This document shows positions 21,946 to 27,680 of a stretch of 27,680 bases of DNA, piece by piece (position 1 is the first letter of the stretch; the number at the start of each line of letters is the position of its first letter). Position numbers and translations under genes: made by a program. The notes beneath the pieces were generated by a model. The model had not been told where the DNA came from. It ran no database searches and saw nothing but the letters and a program-made list of their open reading frames with translations. The stretch comes from Pyropia haitanensis. Lineage: Eukaryota > Rhodophyta > Bangiophyceae > Bangiales > Bangiaceae. The stretch spans positions 1 to 27,680 of the forward strand of contig SDUX01000190.1 in the NCBI GenBank assembly GCA_008729055.1, written 5' to 3'.

Positions 21946-23568
21946 ATGGCCACCACCGCTGCGGGGATGTTGCAGTCCGCGACGGCGATCTTGCGGCTGA
22001 CTCAGCGCCCGTCGGTCGCCGCCGCGGCCGCCGCCGACGCGCTGACGCCAGTCTTTGTGTCCCTCGGCAGTCACCGTGTGGCGGGCGTGATCGTCGCGGG
22101 CGGGATGTTGTGGGCGGTCAAGTTTGGTGCGGGAGGGGTGAGGGAAGCGTGGGACAGGCGGAACTTGCAACTGGTGGTAGTGGTGATGGCAGCCGCAACC
22201 GACATGGCGGCGACGGCGGGTGGAGGGGAAGGGGAACGCACCTGCCCTTTGGGGGGGAGGAGGGCAGCGCCGGCGGTGGTGACGCCGCTGGTAGCGCGGG
22301 CGGTGTGTGGGTGCTCGCCGTGTAGCCGGCGGCGTGCACTGCGACGGCGGTGGCGGCGGCGGCGGCAGCGGCGTTGGACGCTGCGAGCGGGCACAAGCCA
22401 CGGGGTGACGTGCTCGAGGGGAGAGAGGGGGGGAGCAGGCAACGTCGTCGCCACCATCGATCTGCCTGCCCCTGCCGACGGCGGCGATGGTGGCGGTGAT
22501 GGTGGCTGTGGCGAGCGCGACGGGCGCAGGGCTGGCGGCGTCGCCGCCGTCACCGCAGCCACCGCGGCCGTCGCCCCCCCCCCTCGGCGCCGCGCCGGGA
22601 GCGCCGGGCGTGACCGCCTCGCCGCGGCGCGGATGCCCGCCACCGCGGCGGCCAGCACGGAAGCGGCCTGGTCCGCCGCGGCCGCCGCGGCGGCGGCCGA
22701 CACCAAAACCCGCCGCGTCACCGCCGCCGCTGCCGTCGCGGCCCGCCGAACCGTCCCCTCTCCCCTCTTTTCGCCGTGTTCCCCTGTCACGAGAGCAAGC
22801 TGTCAGACCGCCTCGTGTGCGAGAGCAGCGGCGCCCGTTCACAGAGCCAAAAAACAAATCAAGCCGCCGGCGTCCCAACTGGGGACGCGCCCACGCGTGT
22901 GCTACAGCCCTACCAATCCGCGTCCCGACTCGCTACCCACCGGCCGCCGCCCCCACGCGCCGTTCCCGGTCGTGACGTGCGGCGCCAAGACGCAATATCA
23001 ATGGGCGGCAGACCCTCGGCGGCGTGTGTGTGTCGAGACAAAGTTGGCGCGGCGGTTTTGGTTTGTTTTTCTTTCACAGAAGAGGGGGGGGGAGAACGAC
23101 GTGTGCGATGCCCGCTGGGCCGGCAGCGTGGCGCGCACGGCCAGGGGAGGGCCGCTGGAGGTTGCAGGCGGCCCGGCGGCGGCGACGGCGGCCGCCGCAC
23201 GGCCGCCGATGCGCGCAGAGGGGGGGGAGGGGGGCGCTCGCGCCCCGGGCGGACGGCCCAGACGGACCGATGCCGCAGCGGACGCAGTCGCGCTCACCCC
23301 CCGCCCCCGTGCCGTCCCACCGGCCCTTTTTGAAATCACCCGACAAGCACCCCACCACCCACCGCAAGCAGCACCGGCCGCGCCACCCACCGCACGCTAC
23401 CTAGCGAGGCACCCCCCCCCCCCACCTGCTCCCGCGTCAGCCGGCGGCCGCCACCCGACCCGCCGTGGCGCTCGCGCCGGCGTAGCACCCCCCCCCCCCA
23501 CAAACGGGCTGCGGCACACGCCCTCACGCCAGCACCGCAGCAACATTTCGTCGGCCTGCTGCAGCTAG
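21946..23568 (+). CDS. Low-confidence candidate coding region, unrecognised protein
   Basis: This is an open frame of 541 codons from an ATG in a favourable eukaryotic context (G at -3 and G at +4) to a TAG. The start MATTAAGMLQSATAILRLTQ and the following stretch of about 70 residues (SLGSHRVAGVIVAGGMLWAV) are more varied than the rest and use mostly G or C third positions, as expected for a gene in such a genome. After about residue 75 the frame becomes A/G/R/P-rich and loses protein character. Only the first part may be an exon; a GTGAGG donor-like site lies at about 22,138. A CCAAT-bearing AT-richer island sits upstream. Against it, a 407-codon frame on the opposite strand (22,878-21,655) covers the same DNA, and no domain is recognisable. 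Chance openness in GC-rich DNA is a serious alternative. Confidence 0.18.
   Translation: MATTAAGMLQSATAILRLTQRPSVAAAAAADALTPVFVSLGSHRVAGVIVAGGMLWAVKFGAGGVREAWDRRNLQLVVVVMAAATDMAATAGGGEGERTCPLGGRRAAPAVVTPLVARAVCGCSPCSRRRALRRRWRRRRQRRWTLRAGTSHGVTCSRGERGGAGNVVATIDLPAPADGGDGGGDGGCGERDGRRAGGVAAVTAATAAVAPPPRRRAGSAGRDRLAAARMPATAAASTEAAWSAAAAAAAADTKTRRVTAAAAVAARRTVPSPLFSPCSPVTRASCQTASCARAAAPVHRAKKQIKPPASQLGTRPRVCYSPTNPRPDSLPTGRRPHAPFPVVTCGAKTQYQWAADPRRRVCVETKLARRFWFVFLSQKRGGENDVCDARWAGSVARTARGGPLEVAGGPAAATAAAARPPMRAEGGEGGARAPGGRPRRTDAAADAVALTPRPRAVPPALFEITRQAPHHPPQAAPAAPPTARYLARHPPPPPAPASAGGRHPTRRGARAGVAPPPPTNGLRHTPSRQHRSNISSACCS
23053..23079 (+). other. 3' splice acceptor-like T-rich tract
   Basis: CGGTTTTGGTTTGTTTTTCTTTCACAG is a long T-rich tract ending in CAG at 23,077-23,079. 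It stands out sharply from the GC-rich flanks and looks like a eukaryotic acceptor site. A matching donor could be the GTGAGG near 22,138 or another GT, but I cannot establish an exon on either side. Confidence 0.3.
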
Positions 23569-23804
23569 CTTCTGCGGCGGTTAACGCGGGACGCTCCCGC
23601 GCGGGCCGCCACCCCCAGCACCGCCCCGTCCCGCCGCACCCCGCCGCCGCCGCTTCCCGCGCCGCCGCACCCCGCGTCCCCACGCACCCCGCCCCGTCCC
23701 GCCGCGCACCGGCGTCCCGCCCCGCATCCGCCGCGCTGCACGGTGCCCTGCGAACCCCGCTTCCCCGCGCGCTTGCCGTCACTCGCGCCACCCACCGCCC
23801 TCCC
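23569..23804. other. C-rich DNA, no gene seen
   Basis: Pyrimidine-heavy sequence with irregular CCCGCCGC and CCCCGTCCC motifs. No stable period, promoter element or recognisable reading frame is visible. Confidence 0.5.
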
Positions 23805-25282
23805 GTGATGTCCGCGTCGGCCGCCGCACTCCCCCCGCACGCGCCTGCGGCACGAGCCGCGCGGACGGCTCGCGTCAAACCATTCCCCCCCCCCCCCCCC
23901 GCCCGCCCCTGCGCGTTCACCCCGCTTGCGCGCGCGGCGCCCGCCCCGCCCGTTCGAGCTCCTCCCCCCAGCGTCCCGCCACCCCCGCCTCTGGCCTCGA
24001 TCCCCCGTTTCCCGCCCTCCGCCCCCCGCTTCCCGCCCCTCGCCCCTCGGTTTCCGCCCCCGCCCCGCCCCGCCCTCCGGTTTCGCCTCTTGCACCGCGG
24101 CGGTGGGTGTCACGCGCGAGTATGCCGCGGCGGGAGCTGCCTACCGCTAACGACCGTTCGTGACGGCGTGTCGCCGTCGCTGCCCGCTGCTCGCTGCCGT
24201 TGCCGCCGCCGCAGCCGTTGCGGCCGCAGGCGCCGTTACGGTGGCCACCGCCGAGTTGGTGGGGCGCGCGTCCCCGCTCACGCGGCGGTGGTGGCCGCCA
24301 ACGGCGATGGCAACATTGGCGCGTCCCGGGCCGCTGCCGCTCGCGCCTTCGCGGCGGTCGGTGGCGCCGGCGGTGTCTTGGCGCGCCAAGGATCGACGCG
24401 GCGACGGGTGGAGGGGCTTCCCGTCACGCCCACCGCACGCCCCCACGCTTCCACCTTTGCTGCCGCTGTCGCCACCCGCTTTCCACCACCACGTCCACCC
24501 CAATCCGGCTGCCGCCCAGATCGCTGCACCACCCATCGCCCCGCATGCCAACTCTGCTGTTGTTGCGACGGGCGCCGAGAGCGGCGGCGGGCGGGGACGG
24601 GCGTGGGACGGCGGCTGGCGGGGCTCGACCGCGACGCTGCCGCCGCTGCCGCTGCCGCCGCCATCACGTTGACCCCGCTCCGACCCGGCGACCACGATCC
24701 GGCGGCCGTGGAGGAGTGCAGTCAACCGGCGGTGCCCCCGGCCGAGCGCCGCACTTCCCACGACAGCGTCTTTTTCACGGTAGGTTTTGTGCTGTTTCCC
24801 TCCCTCTTTCTTTTGGTGTGTGCCCGCCCGCTTTTTGTTTGATTCTGTTTTCCGCGCGTCTGCCGTCCGTTGACTTGCAGCCTCGTTCATCTCCCTGCCA
24901 GTCCGCGCCAGGCGGTCCTTTTTGTTTTGAGGGCATGGATATCCCTGTTGCTGTCTCCCTCTTCCTGTCTGTGGGGGAGCGGGGACAGCATGCGCGGACA
25001 GAGGTGGCGTTCGAGCGCCTCCTGCTTTATCGCGCCCGCGCTGGGGAGGGGGTGTGCTGCGATGGCACTCCTTCCCTCGCGCGACGCCACTGCCCGCTGC
25101 TGAAATACGCAGTGGGGCGGGGCGGATGTGCGAAAGGGCGGGTCGTGAACGGACGACGACGGCGGGGCGCTGCCACGGCGGCGCCTGTTTGTTTGATCGC
25201 GCCATTGCGCTCCATTGCCTGCGTGCGTGTGTGTGTGTTTGTGGCCTTTCCCCGGCGGCCTGTCTGCCTCGCCCCGGCCTGA
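23805..25282 (+). CDS. Speculative two-exon gene model, unrecognised product
   Basis: Exon 1 would run from the ATG at 23,805 to 24,779 (325 whole codons). Exon 2 would run from 24,881 to the TGA at 25,280-25,282, with a 101-bp intron at 24,780-24,880 that keeps the frame in phase 0. Exon 1 is P/R/A-rich and includes three PRFPPxA repeats (24,003-24,065). Its end, AVEECSQPAVPPAERRTSHD, and the start of exon 2, PRSSPCQSAPGGPFCFEGMD, are less biased and have mostly G/C third positions. Exon 2 lies inside the decayed 380-bp repeats, and related peptides (RRHCPLL here, RRHGPLL in the next copy) are in different frames there. That argues against conserved coding. A 439-codon minus-strand frame overlaps. 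No domain is recognisable. Confidence 0.15.
24003..24065 (+). repeat. 21-bp direct repeat, three copies
   Basis: CCCCGTTTCCCGCCCTCCGCC and two diverged copies follow each other at 21-bp steps. In the frame of the 23,805 candidate they encode PRFPPSA, PRFPPLA and PRFPPPP. The spacing is a multiple of three, which fits a coding repeat but is also common in simple sequence. Confidence 0.6.
24780..24880 (+). other. Candidate spliceosomal intron, 101 bp
   Basis: It begins GTAGGT, is T-rich (TTTTGTGCTGTTTCCC, TTTCTTTTGGTGTG, TTTTTGTTTGATTCTGTTTT) and ends GTTGACTTGCAG, with a branch-point-like TTGAC a few bases before the acceptor. Its composition contrasts strongly with both flanks. A related T-rich segment recurs at the ends of the neighbouring 380-bp repeat copies, so it may instead be a repeat component. 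Confidence 0.3.
25095..25114 (+). other. Conserved hairpin, copy 1 (G-T wobble form)
   Basis: Arms CGCTGC (25,095-25,100) and GCAGTG (25,109-25,114) surround the loop TGAAATAC. The second pair of the stem is G opposite T, a wobble. Further pairing is possible with the upstream CCACTGC. Confidence 0.5.
25220..25243 (+). repeat. TG-rich microsatellite
   Basis: TGCGTGCGTGTGTGTGTGTTTGTG, simple sequence inside the T-rich end of the first full 380-bp repeat copy. Confidence 0.7.
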
Positions 25283-25470
25283 TCCACAACAGGTAGCTTC
25301 CGTCGCTGGTGGCGGAGTTATTCCTGTGGCCTTTCTCTTCTTCCCGTGTGGTAGAGGGGGGGGTTTTTGGCGCGTGTGGATCGTTGTGGCGCCGCCCCTG
25401 CATCGCGCCCGCGCCATGCGGGGGGGGATCGCTTCTGCGCTCCTCCCCGCTGACGCGCGGCGCCACGGCC

Positions 25471-25488
25471 CACTGCTATTACGCAGTG
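25471..25488 (+). other. Conserved hairpin, copy 2 (A-T form)
   Basis: Arms CACTGC (25,471-25,476) and GCAGTG (25,483-25,488) are perfectly complementary around the loop TATTAC. The second pair of the stem is A-T. Confidence 0.55.
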
Positions 25489-25863
25489 TGATGGGCAGGG
25501 GGCGGGGGGGATTGGCCGTCGGTGGATGGTGACGGCACCATGCGCGTCGCGGTACTGGTTGCGCTGGTCGTTTGTGTCTCTGTCGTCTTGTTGGGTGTGC
25601 TTTTCGTTTCTCTCTCTCGCCCGACCTCCGCCGACTACCGGTCTTCACGTCCCCTTCCCGCTCCGCAACAGGTGACTCCCTTTTGTTGGGAGCATGGGCT
25701 TTCCTGTTGCTGTTCCTCCCTTTCCGTACTCGGGGGGGGGGTTCGGCGGATGCGGACGGCAGTGGCGTTTGAGCGCTGCCCTTGTATCGCGCCCGCGTGC
25801 CGGAGGGGGGGGGGGGGGCGCGCTCCCGCGCGCCTTTCCCTCCCCGCACGCGGCGCCACTCCC

Positions 25864-25881
25864 CGCTGCTGTTACGCAGCG
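25864..25881 (+). other. Conserved hairpin, copy 3 (G-C form)
   Basis: Arms CGCTGC (25,864-25,869) and GCAGCG (25,876-25,881) are perfectly complementary around the loop TGTTAC, and one more C-G pair extends the stem outside. The second pair is G-C, a two-sided change relative to copy 2. Confidence 0.55.
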
Positions 25882-26047
25882 GCATGGGGAGGGGGTGCGG
25901 GGTGGCCGGTGGTCGGTGGACGGCGATGGCGCCGCGTGCGTGCCGCGCGGCTCCTGTTCCTGGCGCACGCGCGGGAGGCGGCGGGGGGGGGGAGGGCGCC
26001 TGTGGGCCCACCCCACCCACCACTGCCCTTCGCGCGGCGCCAGCGCA

Positions 26048-26065
26048 CGCTGCTATTACGCAGTT
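26048..26065 (+). other. Conserved hairpin, copy 4 (weakened)
   Basis: CGCTGC (26,048-26,053) faces GCAGTT (26,060-26,065) around the loop TATTAC. Four pairs and a G-T wobble remain, and the outermost pair is lost. Confidence 0.45.
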
Positions 26066-26301
26066 TGACGGCCGGGTGAGAGGGAGGGGCGGGTCGCTCA
26101 TCTACCTGATGCGCGAAAGTGCGGTGGAGCGAATTTGCGCCTTGACCGTGCGACTGACAATTTTCGTTTGTCTTCCTGGGCGCTTTTCTTCTGTGACTGT
26201 GATTGGTCTGGTACTGTTCTCTCTTTTCGTCGCTGCCGCTTCTCCACCCTCCGTCGAGCTCTTCCTGTCGTCAACACTCCCCGTGCCGCCGCTCCCCACC
26301 G

Positions 26302-26650
26302 GCGGCGGCGAGATGTCGCTGTTGGCGGCGGCGCCGCCCCCTCCCTCCCGCCGGCGGCAAGGTGTCGCTGTTAGCAGTGGCGCCTGCCGGCTGGCGGCGC
26401 CGCCCCCCCCCGCTCCCTACGGCGGCAAGATGTCGCTGGAGGTGGAGGCGCAAGCCGGCTGGCGGCGCCTCCCCCCCACGCCGACGGCGGCGAGATGCCG
26501 CTCTTGGTGGCGGCGCGTGACGGCCGGCGACGCCGCCCACCCTTCCCAACGACGGCAAGTTGTCGCTGTAGGCGGTGGCACCTGCCGGCTGGCAGCGCCG
26601 CTCCCCCTCGCTCCCGACCGCCGCAAGTCGTCAGTGTTGACGGCGGCGCC
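26302..26650. repeat. Degenerate tandem repeat of about 66 bp, six copies
   Basis: The motif GGCGGCRAGRTGTCGCTGTT recurs with its AAGATGTCGCT-like core near 26,311, 26,359, 26,427, 26,493, 26,557 and 26,625. Spacings are about 65-68 except for a shorter first step. Each copy continues with a GGCGCCTGCCGGCTGGCGGCGCC-like imperfect palindrome and a C run. Copies differ by many substitutions, so this is an old array. It passes without a gap into the 81-bp satellite. Confidence 0.85.
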
Positions 26651-27680
26651 TACCTGATGGCGGCGCCGCCCCCCCGCCGCCGGCAGCTCCCCCCTGCCGG
26701 CGGCGTCTTCTTCCTCTTTGGGGGCGGCGCCGGCGTACTTTTGGCGCCGCCCCCCCGCCGCCGGCAGCTCCCCCCTGCCGGCGGCGTCGTCTTCCTCGCG
26801 GGGGCGGCGCCGGCGTACTTTTGGCGCCGCCCCCCCGCCGCCGGCAGCTCCCCCCTGCCGGCGGCGTCGTCTTCCTCTTTGGGGGCGGCGCCGGCGTACT
26901 TTTGGCGCCGCCCCCCCGCCGCCGGCAGCTCCCCCCTGCCGGCGGGGTCGTCTTCCTCTTTGGGGGCGGCGCCGGCGTACTTTTGGCGCCGCCCCCCCGC
27001 CGCCGGCAGCTCCCCCCTGCCGGCGGGGTCGTCTTCCTCGCGGGGGGCGGCGCTTGCCTACTTTTGGCGCCGCCCCCCCGCCGCCGGCAGCTCCCCCCTG
27101 CCGGCGGCGTCGTCTTCCTCGCGGGGGGCGGCGCTTGCCTACTTTTGGCGCCGCCCCCCCGCCGCCGGCAGCTCCCCCCTGCCGGCGGCGTCGTGTTCCT
27201 CGCGGGGGGCGGCGCCGGCGTACTTTTGGCGCCGCCCCCCCGCCGCCGGCAGCTCCCCCCTGCCGGCGGCGTCGTCTTCCTCGCGGGGGGCGGCGCCGGC
27301 GTACTTTTGGCGCCGCCCCCCCGCCGCCGGCAGCTCCCCCCTGCCGGCGGCGTCGTCTTCCTCGCGGGGGGCGGCGCCGGCGTACTTTTGGCGCCGCCCC
27401 CCCGCCGCCGGCAGCTCCCCCCTGCCGGCGGGGTCGTCTTCCTCGCGGGGGGCGGCGCCGGCGTACTTTTGGCGCCGCCCCCCCGCCGCCGGCAGCTCCC
27501 CCCTGCCGGCGGGGCGTCGTCTTCCTCGCGGGGGGCGGCGCCGGCGCTACTTTTGCGCCGCCGCCCCCCGCCGCCGGCAGCTCCCCCCTGCCGGCGGCGT
27601 CGTCTTCCTCGCGGGGGGCGGCGGCCTACTTTTGGCGCCGCCCCCCCGCCGCCGGCAGCTCCCCCCTGCCGGCGGCGTCG
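26641..27680. repeat. 81-bp satellite array, about 13 copies, running off the right edge
   Basis: TACTTTTGGCGCC-type anchors lie at 26651 (as TACCTGATGG), 26736, 26816, 26897, 26978, 27059, 27140, 27221, 27302, 27383, 27464, 27548 and 27627. Eight consecutive steps are exactly 81, and others are 79, 80, 84 and 85. Each unit contains two perfect inverted repeats: GGGGGGCGGCGCC / GGCGCCGCCCCCC around GGCGTACTTTT, and GCCGCCGGCAG / CTGCCGGCGGC around CTCCCCC, joined by GTCGTCTTCCTCGC. Copies differ by a few substitutions, such as CTTTGG or CGCGGG and GCGCTTGCC or GCGCCGGCG. All six frames of the standard unit are free of stops because of composition. Confidence 0.95.
27210..27276. other. Two-hairpin unit structure of the 81-bp satellite (example copy)
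   Basis: One clean unit is used as the example. The 13-base arms of the first hairpin flank an 11-base loop holding the TACTTTT anchor at 27,221. The 11-base arms of the second hairpin flank a 7-base C-rich loop. Together they use 67 of the 81 bases. The arms would pair in single-stranded DNA or RNA. Whether the array is transcribed cannot be told from sequence. Confidence 0.7.

Larger units (their letters stand above)
24780..26290 (+). repeat. Decayed tandem repeat of about 380 bp, three to four copies
   Basis: Shared landmarks recur in the same order. They are a T-rich segment, a CCGCAACAGGT/CCACAACAGGT-type junction (about 24,900, 25,291 and 25,670), CCTGTTGCTGT or CCTGTGGCC (about 24,945, 25,320 and 25,703), ATCGCGCCCGCG (25,029, 25,402 and 25,786), GCGGCGCCAC and a hairpin ending TACGCAG (25,106, 25,480, 25,873 and 26,057). 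Landmark spacings are 373-393, except 184 between the last two hairpins, where a copy is truncated. Copies are strongly diverged in sequence. I do not recognise the element. Confidence 0.7.

Noticed and set aside
21655..22878. 407-codon minus-strand gene
   Set aside because: The product is G/R/H/P-rich without domain features and lies opposite a plus-strand frame of similar openness. No promoter or splice evidence favours it.
24147..25466. 439-codon minus-strand gene (and the neighbouring 404-codon frame at 24,887-26,101)
   Set aside because: The translations are low-complexity and overlap other equally long frames. They span the decayed 380-bp repeats and show no recognisable domain.
25471..25488. 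Rolling-circle origin hairpin (loop TATTAC resembles the end of TAATATTAC)
   Set aside because: The full nonanucleotide is absent, the loop varies between copies, and no replication-initiator gene is present.
26641..27680. Telomeric repeat or rDNA spacer
   Set aside because: The 81-bp unit does not resemble a short telomere motif, and no rRNA sequence is present in the window.

Overview
The window is extremely GC-rich and holds no gene I can identify with confidence. About three quarters of it is tandem repeat. There is no CpG depletion, no bacterial-style gene packing or Shine-Dalgarno/operon structure, and there are a few short T-rich intron-like segments. This points to a nuclear contig of a GC- and CpG-rich eukaryote. 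A GC-rich alga or other protist is plausible, but I could not recognise the species. Because the sequence is C/G-dominated, stop codons are rare on both strands, so long open frames occur by chance and are weak evidence for genes here.

Layout. (1) Positions 1 to about 18,822 are a satellite array of a unit of about 961 bp. I placed 20 copies of its conserved anchor (GATGGCCGAGTC), and the array continues off the left edge. Each unit has one A-rich island of about 45 bp, a non-repetitive core of about 95 bp, a long C-run, CCA-rich tracts, a small inverted repeat with a CACGTG box beside it, a CCG run and an imperfect internal duplication. One unit (9,740-10,539) is short and scrambled. (2) 18,823-19,620 is an 80-bp tandem tract derived from the CCG part of the big unit, with a 160-bp alternation. 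(3) 19,621 to about 20,010 is a decayed boundary copy of the big unit that has lost the A-rich island and core. (4) 20,027-24,780 is mostly non-repetitive GC-rich DNA. It contains an AT-richer island with two CCAAT boxes at 21,641-21,760 and two low-confidence coding candidates (21,946-23,568 and 23,805-25,282, the latter with a possible 101-bp intron). (5) 24,780-26,290 holds three to four decayed copies of a repeat of about 380 bp. Each carries a small hairpin whose stem covaries between copies. (6) 26,302-26,650 is a degenerate repeat of about 66 bp that grades into (7) an 81-bp satellite (26,641 to the window end), built from two perfect hairpins per unit and running off the right edge.

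The window therefore reads as a satellite-rich chromosomal region, perhaps pericentromeric or subtelomeric, between two unrelated arrays. I see no rRNA, convincing tRNA, CRISPR, recognisable transposase or reverse transcriptase, or telomere repeat. The best leads are the covarying hairpin in the 380-bp repeats, the two-hairpin 81-bp satellite and its apparent origin from the 66-bp repeat, and the stepwise decay at the right edge of the 961-bp array. Many one-base indels in the array look like consensus errors and should be resolved before any biological reading of individual units.
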